NCBI GenBank assembly: GCA_020829485.1
Contig: JAIVFU010000072.1
Coordinates: 1-33,766, forward strand
Direction: 5' to 3'
Source: Nostoc sp. CHAB 5834
GTDB lineage: Bacteria; Cyanobacteriota; Cyanobacteriia; Cyanobacteriales; Nostocaceae
DNA: 33,766 bases
Made by a program: the position numbers and the translations under genes. The notes beneath the pieces are model-generated. The model was not told the origin of the DNA and did no database searches. It saw nothing but the letters and a program-made list of their open reading frames with translations. Positions 1 to 7,590 of the stretch are shown here, piece after piece; position 1 is the first letter of the stretch, and each line of letters starts with the position of its first letter.

Positions 1-108
1 GCCTAATTATCAACAGCAAATATCTCAAGACCTTATTTTGTCGTAGATACTAGCTAATTTACTATGATTGCATTTATACCCTATAACCTAGCTACACAAA
101 GGGTTTGA

Positions 109-444
109 TTATTTTTGGAGATGTCTATCAGCTTCTATTAAGAAAGGAAGTATTTTCTGTGTGAGGGTTTCTAAATCAGATAAACGGAAATCTGCTATTG
201 GTGCCCAACAAATTAGCTGATTCCCAAATTCCTGTTTGTATATGTTTAGAAGATTGGAGTAAGAAGCTAGCTGTTGTTCATCAAGAAGACAGCAAATACG
301 CTTGATATCTTGGCGCTTCATGAACTCTATCCAATCCTGAACATTCTTGTCAGTGTATCCAGAGACTATTTGCTCCTTTTCCCAAGCTGGGGCAAATTTA
401 TACATATTTAAGTGTCTAGAGTCGAGGTTGATAAATCTCACCAA
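109..444 (-). pseudogene. Truncated dual-specificity phosphatase-like protein (N-terminal part only)
   Basis: A 111-residue frame starting at TTG (444) or, more plausibly, GTG (441). Its opening VRFINLDSR, the WIEFMK segment and the CWAPIADF segment resemble the N-terminal half of cyanobacterial dual-specificity/tyrosine phosphatase-like proteins, as I recall them. In those proteins the chain continues after ILPFLIEADR into the catalytic HCxxGxxR(T/S) loop. Here the frame stops with TAA at 109-111 just after that point, and I see no HCxxG-like sequence in any frame of the remaining 108 bases. The catalytic cysteine is therefore missing. It could be a decayed gene or a short non-catalytic protein. 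The family assignment is from memory of family sequence; the lack of an active-site loop is seen directly. Confidence 0.5.
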
Positions 445-948
445 TGGCAGAAAATAGCGAACGCAGTTTAAAAATCTCTCTACATCCGATGCCAGCTAAA
501 GTAACTATATCAAAGACCTAATACAATACCTACGTATACCCCATTATCTTGCTTTAGACTGATACTGCACTGCATCCAACCTACCTGGAAAAAAATAAGG
601 TAGGTTGAATGGTAATAATAAAGTTTTTCAAGAAATTTTATATTTTTGTGAATTGTCTTGCTGGCTATAGTACCTCTAATGCTTATTTTTAGGACTTTTG
701 CAGCTTACTTTGCTAGCTCCAGTAATTACCTTGACTAATCAATGAGGTTAAGAGAAACTAACTAAATATTGATGCGTGTGCTTATAATACTAATAAGTTT
801 TGTAAAGATTCTGAGATATATATGTTGAAACATGGAACATTAGTTAACAAATGGTAAGTTTGTATCTAAATATGTTCCTACGGCTATATTTGTAGCCTTC
901 TGCTAAGGCAGTACAATTTAAGCGTACTTATCCTGGTTGGCCAAAAGA
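445..948. other. Intergenic region, AT-rich, with one hairpin
   Basis: No coding frame was convincing here. A perfect 10-bp inverted repeat, CAACCTACCT (577-586) and AGGTAGGTTG (598-607), encloses an 11-nt A-rich loop. Neither side has a clean T run directly after it, so it is not a standard terminator. The rest is AT-rich and presumably holds the promoter of the DUF2997 operon. TATAAT at 783-788 is a possible -10 box, but no -35 stands at a normal distance, so no promoter is called. Confidence 0.5.
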
Positions 949-1158
949 ATGGAGACATTAGAATTCATAATCTATCCAGACGGTCGGGTACAAGAGAAAG
1001 TCACTGGCATTGTGGGTAATTCTTGCGCTGAGGTTACAGCAGCAATAGAGGCACAGCTGGGGCAAGTACTTAATCATGAGCCAACCTCAGAATATTTCGC
1101 CGCCAAGGTGCAGCAATCTAATGTGGCGAATACACACACCACTTACAGCGATTGGTAA
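949..1158 (+). CDS. DUF2997 domain protein
   Basis: A 69-residue protein beginning METLEFIIYPDGRV, the usual N-terminus of cyanobacterial DUF2997 proteins. An in-frame TTG at 937 would add four residues (MAKR) but has no homology support, so the ATG at 949 is chosen. The protein is small and soluble, with no signal peptide or membrane segment. It is the first gene of a same-strand run with the DUF1257 protein 39 bp downstream and the ferredoxin that overlaps it. DUF2997 and DUF1257 proteins are commonly neighbours in cyanobacteria. The biochemical role is unknown; a role in an iron-sulfur or electron-transfer process is only an inference from the ferredoxin partner. Confidence 0.85.
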   Translation: METLEFIIYPDGRVQEKVTGIVGNSCAEVTAAIEAQLGQVLNHEPTSEYFAAKVQQSNVANTHTTYSDW

Positions 1159-1197
1159 GTTTTCACAGTAGTTTAGTGTAATTAATTCACAACCACC

Positions 1198-1584
1198 ATG
1201 TCACACTTTAGCCAAATTAAGACTCAAATCCGTAACCTTGATTCTTTGAAAGATGCTTTGACTGAATTGGGCGTAGACTGGAAACCAGGCCCACGCGAAG
1301 TCCGTGGCTATCGCGGTCAAACCCATCCTGCGGAAGTTAGTATTGAGCAGGAAAATGGCTATGACATCGGCTTTAAATGGAATGGCAAAGAATATGAACT
1401 GGTAGCTGACTTGCAATATTGGCAGCAAAACCTATCTGTGGACGGATTTTTACGCCAGGTAACACAGCGCTATGCTTATCAAACAGTTGTGAAAGAAACT
1501 GCTCGTGTTGGTTTTCAAGTCTCTGAACAACAAAAAAATGAAGATGGTTCAATTCGCTTGGTAGTACAGCGCTGGAGTGCGTAA
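1198..1584 (+). CDS. DUF1257 domain protein (Ycf35-like)
   Basis: A 128-residue protein with the family start MSHFSQIKTQIRNLDSLKDAL, followed by a GYRGQT turn and a C-terminal half rich in aromatic residues around QRYAYQTV. This is the DUF1257 family, to which the plastid-encoded Ycf35 protein belongs; its function is not established. No signal peptide or membrane segment is visible, so it is probably cytosolic. Its stop codon overlaps the start of the ferredoxin gene (TAATG at 1582-1586), which suggests translational coupling and equal dosage of the two products. Confidence 0.88.
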   Translation: MSHFSQIKTQIRNLDSLKDALTELGVDWKPGPREVRGYRGQTHPAEVSIEQENGYDIGFKWNGKEYELVADLQYWQQNLSVDGFLRQVTQRYAYQTVVKETARVGFQVSEQQKNEDGSIRLVVQRWSA

Positions 1585-2045
1585 TGGCTGATTTTCTGCC
1601 GTCGCCGGAAGAACAAGAAGAAAATCGTTCGGGTTTGGAACCAGAATTAGGGGGTTTTTTACGGGATGACCCAGAACGTTCTGGTTTAGAACCGGAATTA
1701 GGTGGTTTGCTGCGCCAAAATGGTGTTTATGTTGACGAAATCACCTGTATTGGTTGCAAGCATTGCGCTCATGTTGCACGTAACACCTTTTACATTGAAC
1801 CAGATTACGGGCGATCGCGCGTGGTTCGGCAAGATGGGGATGCTGAGGAAATTATTCAAGAAGCAATTGACACTTGTCCAGTTGATTGCATTCATTGGGT
1901 TGATTACACTGAACTGACAAAATTAGAACAAGAACGCAAATATCAGGTAATTCCTGTAGTCGGTTATCCGGTGGAACATGCAGTTGCTGCTAGCGAACGT
2001 CGGCGTAAAAAGCAAAAGTTAAAAACCAAAAAATCCCGTTATTAA
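1584..2045 (+). CDS. Ferredoxin-like iron-sulfur protein with duplicated N-terminal motif
   Basis: A 153-residue protein. Cys55, Cys58 and Cys61 form a CxxCxxC group and Cys98-Pro99 supplies the expected remote ligand, the pattern of a single-cluster [4Fe-4S] (or [3Fe-4S]) ferredoxin; Cys102 is an extra cysteine. The position where a second cluster's ligand would follow Cys61 holds Ala65. Upstream of the cluster domain a short motif, RSGLEPELGG, occurs twice (residues 15-24 and 32-41). The C-terminus is very basic (RRRKKQKLKTKK), which could bind nucleic acid or an acidic partner. The ATG overlaps the DUF1257 stop codon. It probably transfers electrons in the cytoplasm; the partner enzyme is unknown. 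A hairpin terminator follows. Confidence 0.85.
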   Translation: MADFLPSPEEQEENRSGLEPELGGFLRDDPERSGLEPELGGLLRQNGVYVDEITCIGCKHCAHVARNTFYIEPDYGRSRVVRQDGDAEEIIQEAIDTCPVDCIHWVDYTELTKLEQERKYQVIPVVGYPVEHAVAASERRRKKQKLKTKKSRY

Positions 2046-2070
2046 GATAAAAACGTTAAATCAAGATAAT

Positions 2071-2104
2071 AAAGGACTGGTATATCCAGTCCTTTTGCTT
2101 TTCG
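2071..2104 (+). terminator. Rho-independent terminator of the DUF2997-DUF1257-ferredoxin operon
   Basis: A perfect 10-bp stem, AAAGGACTGG (2071-2080) and CCAGTCCTTT (2086-2095), with a TATAT loop is followed by a T-rich tail (TTTTGCTTTT). It lies 26 bp after the ferredoxin stop codon, on the correct strand. Confidence 0.85.
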
Positions 2105-2135
2105 TCATACTAGTTAATTTTTGATGTGTAATACC

Positions 2136-2336
2136 ATTTTGAATTTTAGATTTTAGATTTTGGATTGGAAACCGCTTACTGTATCTGGGTTTTCCCTGTC
2201 CATCTGTCGCAATCATTTTTCAAATTGGTAATAAATCATATCAAATGCTAAAAGTTAGTATTGTTTGATATTCCTAAAAGGGATTTTTGTTTAAATCCCA
2301 TTAATCCAAAATTGGCAATCCAAAATCCAAAATTGT
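2136..2336. repeat. Interspersed repeat with inverted ATTTTAGATTTTGGATT-type ends
   Basis: The left end (2136-2167) repeats the unit ATTTTAGATTTTGGATT. The right end (2301-2336) carries its reverse complement (AATCCAAAATCCAAAATT). The two arms bracket about 130 bp of non-coding sequence. A further fragment of the same type (AATCTAAAATCTAAAATTTT) lies at about 5112-5132, next to the DUF3038 stop codon. These are typical intergenic repeats of filamentous cyanobacteria; no coding content is visible. Confidence 0.55.
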
Positions 2337-2347
2337 TATGGCTGCCT

Positions 2348-2632
2348 TCATTTAAAATTTAGAGGATCATGTTGTGAAAGTAATTTTTCTACTTTTGCCT
2401 CGTCTAACCTAGCAGTTAATCTTCTATTTTCATGCAAATCTCTAGTAGTTTTCGCCAAAGTAAAAGTTGAGCCAACAGAGAAAGCCATACCCATACCCAT
2501 AAAGCCTTTCACCCAGCCATTTACAGGTAAGTTTACAATGCCGAAGGTGGTCATAGAAATAGAAATCACAAAAGCTGCCCAAGTTTGAATAACCCAAGCT
2601 GGACTGTCTTTTTGAGTACCAATTGTTTGCAT
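2348..2632 (-). CDS. YiaA/YiaB family two-helix inner membrane protein
   Basis: A 94-residue protein. Two hydrophobic stretches, roughly residues 12-34 (AWVIQTWAAFVISISMTTFG) and 39-61 (WVKGFMGMGMAFSVGSTF), form the two-helix YiaA/YiaB domain. A charged C-terminal tail follows (TRDLHENRRLTARLDEAKVEKLL), likely a short cytoplasmic amphipathic helix. It is expected in the plasma or thylakoid membrane. The function of the family is not known; E. coli YiaA/YiaB are small membrane proteins linked to stress conditions. It stands alone between repeat-rich spacers and on the opposite strand to the ferredoxin operon. Confidence 0.8.
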   Translation of the reverse strand: MQTIGTQKDSPAWVIQTWAAFVISISMTTFGIVNLPVNGWVKGFMGMGMAFSVGSTFTLAKTTRDLHENRRLTARLDEAKVEKLLSQHDPLNFK

Positions 2633-2961
2633 ATTTCCTACCTTTAATATGAGTTATTTATACCAATTCGTAATTAAGAAAAGTCAGATTTCATCTGAGT
2701 TTCCAGACTTGTATCTATAGTTTTCTTTTAGAGAATTGGTGTTAACAGTAATTGTATTGAGTAGTAGGTTTACTGGTATCAATAGTAAGACCAGTTTGGT
2801 AACTGGACTCTAAAAAGCAAGCTCAAGAGCAACTTAAGTAAGTAGAAAATGGCACAAGGTTTGTACCAGTTTTATAAGTGGCATTAAACTTAAATCTTGC
2901 AGAATTCTCGATAAACCAACTAGTCCCCCAAGACTCGAAGTGTAAGAAGTTGTTTTAAAAT

Positions 2962-3052
2962 AGGACTTACGCACAAGTAACGGAAAATCGAACCACAGAG
3001 ACACAGAGAACACGGAGGAATAAGAGTTTGAGAGGTATTTTGCGTAAGTCCT
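2962..3052. mobile_element. MITE-like element with 12-bp terminal inverted repeats
   Basis: AGGACTTACGCA at 2962-2973 and TGCGTAAGTCCT at 3041-3052 are perfect reverse complements, bounding a 91-bp non-coding unit. The interior contains the purine-rich phrase CCACAGAGACACAGAG. There is no room for a transposase, so the unit would be moved in trans. No clear target-site duplication is seen. The end sequence resembles a family widespread in cyanobacterial genomes as I remember them, but the parent IS is not identified here. Confidence 0.65.
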
Positions 3053-3086
3053 GTAAAAGTTATATTTGTTACCCAAAATATCTAAT

Positions 3087-3108
3087 CCCCCCCCTTGTAA
3101 AAGGGGGG
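3087..3108. repeat. C-rich/G-rich hairpin repeat
   Basis: CCCCCCTT (3089-3096) and AAGGGGGG (3101-3108) form an 8-bp stem with a 4-nt loop. This is a common cyanobacterial intergenic repeat. It has no T tail and is not adjacent to a gene end, so it is not called a terminator. Confidence 0.55.
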
Positions 3109-3161
3109 AAATAGTCTCTTAAAGTCCAATACAGTTCAGACAAGACCAAAACACTTGTCTT

Positions 3162-3181
3162 GACGGCGATTTATCGCGTCT
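3162..3181. repeat. Degenerate copy of the GACGCGAT-ATCGCGTC palindrome
   Basis: GACGGCGATTTATCGCGTCT is a one-base-altered copy of the 20-bp palindrome found intact at 11703-11722. It lies just downstream of the DUF4335 gene. Confidence 0.5.
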
Positions 3182-3249
3182 CAAAAACCCAAAATTTTTG
3201 CCAGTAGCCCTTAACCCAAGAGTATTGTCGTGAACTAATTAATTTACTT

Positions 3250-4884
3250 TTATTCATCTGGAAAAGTCTGTACCTTGCCATCAGGAGTAAGAACAACTCG
3301 AATTTTGACATTTTGTCCGCGTTTATTGGCGGAAACAAAAGGTTTCCCAACTTCAGGCATTCCAGCGCTATCAACAAAGTCTCTTGCTGACTTATTGAGA
3401 GGAATAATTCGTTCAATTGTGCCGTCAACACTGACTATCAAACTGTACTCTAATGTTTGTCCTAGTCCAGTAGGTGGTTGCCAACGCTTTGTTAAGTATT
3501 CTCTAGCTTCTGCTACTTGAGGTGTATCAAATAATGTCCCTGTAGCCACTTGTGTAGATTTGGGGTTTTGGCGTTCGTTCCCTAATTGATCGATAAAGGG
3601 ATTATTATCCGCAGTTCTAGAGGAGGAAAGTTGTGAAGGAGGTTTCTCTCCAGGAGAAGGTGGCTGTAGGGAATTAATTCTTTCCTCTAGCTGTTGTGAG
3701 GTTAGTGGGGAGGGAAGGGTTGGAGTATTGCCGCTATTGGGTATGGTGCTAAGAGATGGGGGGACGACTGGTGAGATATTAGTTGGTAAGCTGCTTGTGT
3801 TAGAAGATAGCCTGGGTGGTAAATCCCGCAGTTGAGGAAGAGTAGCAACTTGCGGACTTGACCCTGTAGGGTTCTGTCCAAGATTTGGTAATATAGCAAT
3901 TTCCTGACCTGGGATTTTGCTAGATGGTGCGTTAGCGTTCGCGGAGCGTCGCGTAGAGAAGCTCGCCGGAGGCATCGCCCCATTAGTGGAAAGGGTTGAA
4001 GTTTTCCCTTGAGGTATTGTCAGTGCATTTAGAGGTGGCGGTGTAGAGAAACTAGAACCAGGGGCTGTTAGAGGTGCTTGGGGTAAAGTGGATATGGAAA
4101 GTGGAGGGGTGGAACCTAGCAAATTATCTGATGGAGTCGTGAGTCCAGGTTCAGGCGTGGGAAAGTTTAGTGAGGTTGAAGGTTCTAAAGCAGTCTTTAC
4201 TGCTTCTGGATCTGCTGTTTTGGCTATCTGCTGTTGGTTTTGTCTAATGTTGTTAGCATATTGCCAAGTAAGTGGTAATAAACCTACACCTAATACTAAT
4301 ACTGCGGCAACAGGTGCCCAAGTAGGGAACCTCAGAGTCGAAGGGCTGTTGAGAGTTGGGAGTGCCATGACATCAGTTGAGTATTCATCTAAAGCACTGG
4401 CCAAATCGAATAGTTGCAGCAGACTGAGTTGAATTACGGGGCCGGATGAGTGGTTGGCGAGAGAACCGAGAAATAAGTTGTAAGTTAAATGGCTGCTTGG
4501 TTCTAAGCGGATATTTGCCCCAGGAATCTTGCTACTAAAGGAATTTAATGTTTTTATAGAGGACTTTAATTCCGGCTCACCTAATGCTGTGCTTGATTCC
4601 TGGGTGTCGGAGAAACTGACGCAAAAGCTTTCTGGAGACTGTTGGAGGAATTGCTGTACGTAGCTTGTGACTGCATCACATAAAGCTTCAAGTTGATCGC
4701 GATCGCCCCGAATTGGAACTCTGTTTTCTTCTGGTAGTCGGGGATCATCAAAACGAAGCTCAAAGCTTAGGTGTTTGAGGACTGTTTTCCCCATCCAACG
4801 TGACAGAGGTGAGCTTTGGGCGAATACTTCTAGAGTGCAAGTAGGGGGTGTGTAGCAACGAATGACAGAATTTGATAGAGGCAT
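3250..4884 (-). CDS. DUF4335 domain protein with one membrane helix
   Basis: Cyanobacterial protein of 544 residues from the chosen ATG at 4884 (MPLSNSVIRCYTPPTCTLEV), which matches the family N-terminus as I know it. An in-frame start at 4974 would add 30 residues with no family support. The N-terminal DUF4335 domain (about residues 1-180) contains the motifs SPLSRWMGKTVLK and LSFELRFDDPRLPEE. One transmembrane segment follows near residues 188-208 (WAPVAAVLVLGVGLLPLTW). A long Pro/Ser/Thr-rich linker comes next, then a C-terminal part ending in LTPDGKVQTFPDE. An in-frame small dispersed repeat lies in the linker (see 3929-3978). The DUF3038 gene is directly upstream on the same strand, a conserved pairing. 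Function is unknown; the topology suggests a membrane-anchored protein with a flexible linker. Confidence 0.85.
   Translation of the reverse strand: MPLSNSVIRCYTPPTCTLEVFAQSSPLSRWMGKTVLKHLSFELRFDDPRLPEENRVPIRGDRDQLEALCDAVTSYVQQFLQQSPESFCVSFSDTQESSTALGEPELKSSIKTLNSFSSKIPGANIRLEPSSHLTYNLFLGSLANHSSGPVIQLSLLQLFDLASALDEYSTDVMALPTLNSPSTLRFPTWAPVAAVLVLGVGLLPLTWQYANNIRQNQQQIAKTADPEAVKTALEPSTSLNFPTPEPGLTTPSDNLLGSTPPLSISTLPQAPLTAPGSSFSTPPPLNALTIPQGKTSTLSTNGAMPPASFSTRRSANANAPSSKIPGQEIAILPNLGQNPTGSSPQVATLPQLRDLPPRLSSNTSSLPTNISPVVPPSLSTIPNSGNTPTLPSPLTSQQLEERINSLQPPSPGEKPPSQLSSSRTADNNPFIDQLGNERQNPKSTQVATGTLFDTPQVAEAREYLTKRWQPPTGLGQTLEYSLIVSVDGTIERIIPLNKSARDFVDSAGMPEVGKPFVSANKRGQNVKIRVVLTPDGKVQTFPDE
3929..3978. 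repeat. Small dispersed repeat inside the DUF4335 reading frame
   Basis: The segment contains GCGTTCGCGGAGCG and then GCGTAGAGAAGCTCGCCGGA ending in GGCATCGC. This composition (CGTAGAGAAGCTCGCC, GGCATCGC) is that of palindromic small dispersed repeats of Nostoc genomes. Read on the minus strand it stays open and encodes MPPASFSTRRSANAN. The basic, GC-rich stretch differs from the surrounding Ser/Pro/Thr linker. Confidence 0.7.
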
Positions 4885-5123
4885 AGCAGGAACTGCGAAG
4901 AAGACTATTTGGGATTTTGCAAAAAATTGAGCCAGTTGCTTGCAAAGAAAAGTTGAAAAGGCGGATTCTTCCACTCAGAACTTTGTCAGGTTCCTTCTGT
5001 GATGTGCAAAGAGGAAGCAGTGCTGATAGTGCATCGCCCAAGAGCTAACGACCATCAAAAGGGAATCCTTATCTAGCAAACTTTCATGAGTGAATTTTGG
5101 TTGAGGAATTTCAAATCTAAAAT

Positions 5124-5729
5124 CTAAAATTTTGTAGAACGGTCTAAAAGTGCTAGCCAGAGACGGCGATGCCCACCAGGAGCACTGTAAAAAAGTAACT
5201 CTACAAGCAGTTTTAGTGCCAGGTTGGTAAGTAAATCCGTTGAGATTTTCTCGTCCTCTTCCATCCGCTCTTGGTAGGTGTTGCAAAAAGCATCAATATA
5301 ATCTCCAAGTAAAGCAGCCTGGTGAGGTTCCCGGTTATTTTCTGCCATTTGTTCTAACAGTCCGACAGCGCGGCGAATCAATTCCTGGTGCTGTTTGGCT
5401 AAGTAGCAGATGATCAGAACAAGCGATCGCGCTTCTTCGATATCTAGCTTTTTTCGCCCTCCTTGACCTTTGCGTAGGGGATTTGATTGGCGCAGTCGCC
5501 ATAAAACTACGCGATCTGGCACTCTTGACTCTAAATTCAGATCAGTTGCCGCCGAAAGCATAGCCTCTGAACCAATGCCAGTTAAGGTTTCTAGCGCCAA
5601 CAGCACCAAGTCTAATTGGGTTTTGATATTGTCCCATTGAACTGTGTTTGGGGCTGGAAGCTTGATTAAATCCTCCCACTGGGAATTTGGAGTGGCTGAG
5701 TTGGCGGCCGAGTGCATAACTTTTAGCAT
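5124..5729 (-). CDS. DUF3038 domain protein
   Basis: A 201-residue soluble protein of the cyanobacterial DUF3038 family. Recognisable segments are QLDLVLLALETLTGIGSEAM (residues 38-57), VLWRLRQSNPLRKGQGGRK in the middle, a helical region LVLIICYLAKQHQELIRRAV, and the C-terminal YSAPGGHRRLWLALLD. The length is normal and there is no signal peptide or membrane helix, although the protein is strongly helical. ATG at 5729 is used; a second ATG lies four codons later. It stands upstream of the DUF4335 gene on the same strand with a gap of about 240 bp, and the two families usually occur together, so they probably act in one complex or process that is still undescribed. Confidence 0.85.
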   Translation of the reverse strand: MLKVMHSAANSATPNSQWEDLIKLPAPNTVQWDNIKTQLDLVLLALETLTGIGSEAMLSAATDLNLESRVPDRVVLWRLRQSNPLRKGQGGRKKLDIEEARSLVLIICYLAKQHQELIRRAVGLLEQMAENNREPHQAALLGDYIDAFCNTYQERMEEDEKISTDLLTNLALKLLVELLFYSAPGGHRRLWLALLDRSTKF

Positions 5730-6665
5730 AGGTGATCAAGCTGATAGAGGATGTTGCTGTTACCCATTTTGAAACCAGACTCTTAAGAATCAAGCTTGGT
5801 TTCCCATAGGTATGAGCCAGAGACTTCAGGTAGATTTTTTATGTGGGAAGCAGCAGGTATCTTTGTCCTACTCTAGATGAAAATTTATTTTCGACAAAGT
5901 AGAAAAGTATCAATTCTAGTTAAGGTTTACCTGACTTTCGCTGCAAGTTCCGTACAAGAGTATAAATAAACTATTGTTTTGAATGCTAACCGCTAATTAT
6001 CGCTAAGTAATTATGTAGAATACCTCCTAATTTATTTGCGGTTTTAAATTTTGAAATTTTTTGATATTTACTACTTAGTCTTTATGTATACATAATTACT
6101 ATACAAATTTTTTGTCTGTTTGCTAAAGGCGCTTCTTGTTGCTTTCTATGATCCCACCCCAGTTTCGCTTGTGTGTAGCCTGTTATTTCAGGACAGGTTA
6201 GGCAACATCAGGACGATTGATGCCTCCATGAAACTGATGAGAAACTTAAAAATTTGATAAAGTCAGCGTTTGAAGATGTTGGGCGATTGATTTATTCCAA
6301 CTTAGTTGGTACTATATCTCTAACCGCGAACCACGCACATATCAGAACTCATTTATCAACTTGATGGGCAGAGGTAATACTTTAGACATTTACCAAAACC
6401 CATTATTCAGTATGGGTTACAGATAATTCACTGGTAAGAATAGTAACGAACAATCTCAGGTTTATTGCTAGTTAGTTCATCTTGTCTGATGGTATGGAAA
6501 TTACGTAGAAACCGCCAATTATTGCCCTAGATTTCATTATCTTCATCCTAACTTTGGGTGACAGGGAATAAGAAAAGACATTGACGTTGTGTTGAAGAAG
6601 CAGCTAACAATACTTTTATCCCACTAGCCACAACCTTTTTGAGTAGCCATCTCTGACAATTTCAA
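5730..6665. other. Long intergenic region with no recognised gene
   Basis: About 935 bases that are AT-rich with scattered stop codons in all frames. Small structures seen are CCTGT/ACAGG around 6179-6197 and the 13-nt palindrome CCAACTTAGTTGG at about 6298-6310. No tRNA-like or standard riboswitch structure was recognised. A small RNA between 6120 and 6260 cannot be excluded, but nothing supports it beyond a slightly higher GC content. It also contains the DUF3038 promoter region (5730-5900). Confidence 0.5.
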
Positions 6666-7337
6666 CTAAATCGGGCTACTATTTTGCTGTCTTATCCACG
6701 CACGAAATGCTTTCATTGTCGCATTTCTGCCATTGCTTTTACTCAGCATCAAATATTCGGGAATCACTTGGTTAATTGGGAAGTTGGGAAAAATAGAACT
6801 GGTATTTGATTCTACATATTTACCATCTAAAATCACGTTTATTTCCAACTCGCTTCCATTCCATCGCCACAGTTCTGGTACTCTCAAAGCTTGATAATTA
6901 TTAAAACGAGTCCGGGAGGTAATATCAATTTCAATAGCCAAATCTGGAGGTGGGTCAGTTTCTAAATTGATTCTATCTTTGCCCCTAATTCTAGCTTCAT
7001 TTTGGATATAGAAACAATCATCGGGTTCTACCCCAGCATCCATACTTTCCTGATTAAAAGTTGTAGAACCCAAACTCCAAAATTCCAAATCTAGTTCTTC
7101 TAATAAAACTTTTACCAAGTCCCCAATAATAACTTTAGCTACTTCATGCTCTGGTAATGGAACCATTATTTCCAGCACCCCTTGACTGTAACCGATCCGC
7201 GAACTGCGTAGGCGTAGCCCGTCGTAGACATCGCCCCCCAATTCTGCCAAAATACGTTTGTATACCGACCAAGAGATATCTTTAATTAATAACTGATGGC
7301 CGGGTTTAACAATTAGTTGATTGAGTTCAAGTAACAT
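6666..7337 (-). CDS. Uma2 family protein (DUF820, PD-(D/E)XK nuclease-like fold)
   Basis: A 223-residue protein of the Uma2 family, which is greatly expanded in filamentous cyanobacteria. The motifs are GVLEIMVPLPEHE (about residues 54-66), the acidic core PPPDLAIEIDI followed by a conserved RFNNYQALRVPELWRW segment, and an Asp/Glu pattern as in PD-(D/E)XK nucleases. Biological roles are not established; many copies are thought to be mobile or toxin-like genes. No antitoxin-like partner is adjacent. Between ELG and RSSRIGYS the protein carries an extra GDVYDGLRL segment, encoded by a dispersed repeat (7206-7235). ATG at 7337 fits the family start. Confidence 0.85.
   Translation of the reverse strand: MLLELNQLIVKPGHQLLIKDISWSVYKRILAELGGDVYDGLRLRSSRIGYSQGVLEIMVPLPEHEVAKVIIGDLVKVLLEELDLEFWSLGSTTFNQESMDAGVEPDDCFYIQNEARIRGKDRINLETDPPPDLAIEIDITSRTRFNNYQALRVPELWRWNGSELEINVILDGKYVESNTSSIFPNFPINQVIPEYLMLSKSNGRNATMKAFRAWIRQQNSSPI
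7206..7235. repeat. Small dispersed repeat inside the Uma2 reading frame
   Basis: GCGTAGGCGTAGCCCGTCG, continuing into TAGACATCGCC, is a typical Nostoc dispersed-repeat phrase. On the minus strand it is translated in frame as GDVYDGLRLR. Related Uma2 proteins, as I recall them, go directly from ELGE(N/D) to RSSRI, so the repeat appears to be an in-frame addition of about eight residues. Confidence 0.65.
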
Positions 7338-7377
7338 CGCAAATTTCCTGATTACTCATGCGTGTCAACTTAGAGCC

Positions 7378-7490
7378 AGGGCGAATAGAATTCGCGGCTA
7401 CACAAACAAAGTCCACCTCCGTGGACTAAGAGAAAATCAAGCTTCTGTAACCCACGGAGGTGTGTAGACGCGGTTTTTAACCGCCCTTTT
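7378..7490. repeat. Compound hairpin repeat, MITE-like
   Basis: Several nested inverted repeats lie close together: GCGAAT-AGA-ATTCGC (7381-7395), AGTCCAC-CTCC-GTGGACT (7410-7427), a distant complement CCACGGAGGTG (7452-7462) of CACCTCCGTGG, and GCGGTT-TTT-AACCGC (7470-7484). Phrases such as GCGGCTACACAAACAAAGTC are common in cyanobacterial intergenic repeats. The whole would fold into one long structure. It is non-coding. Confidence 0.6.
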
Positions 7491-7590
7491 AACGTTAAGC
7501 TGACTGTGCCGCTACGAGTGGTCTGTATTCCATGCAATTGAAAACCACTATAGTTACATTTATAGCGGTTCTCGAATGGATGGAACACAC

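Larger units (their letters stand above)
2641..3249. other. Repeat-rich intergenic region
   Basis: No credible gene is seen in these 610 bases. The right half is made of mobile-type repeats listed separately: a 91-bp element with terminal inverted repeats, a C8/G6 hairpin, and a relic of the GACGCGAT...ATCGCGTCT palindrome. The left part (2641-2830) presumably carries the promoter of the YiaA/YiaB gene, but no clear boxes were recognised. Confidence 0.6.

Noticed and set aside
731..788. TTGACT at 731 and TATAAT at 783 as a promoter of the DUF2997 operon.
   Set aside because: The spacing of 46 bp is far too long for a sigma-70 promoter, and no other -35 box fits.
6234..6245. CTGATGAGAAAC, which resembles the hammerhead ribozyme core (CUGAUGA + GAAA).
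   Set aside because: The two core parts are directly joined with no room for stem II, and no flanking stems I or III are visible.
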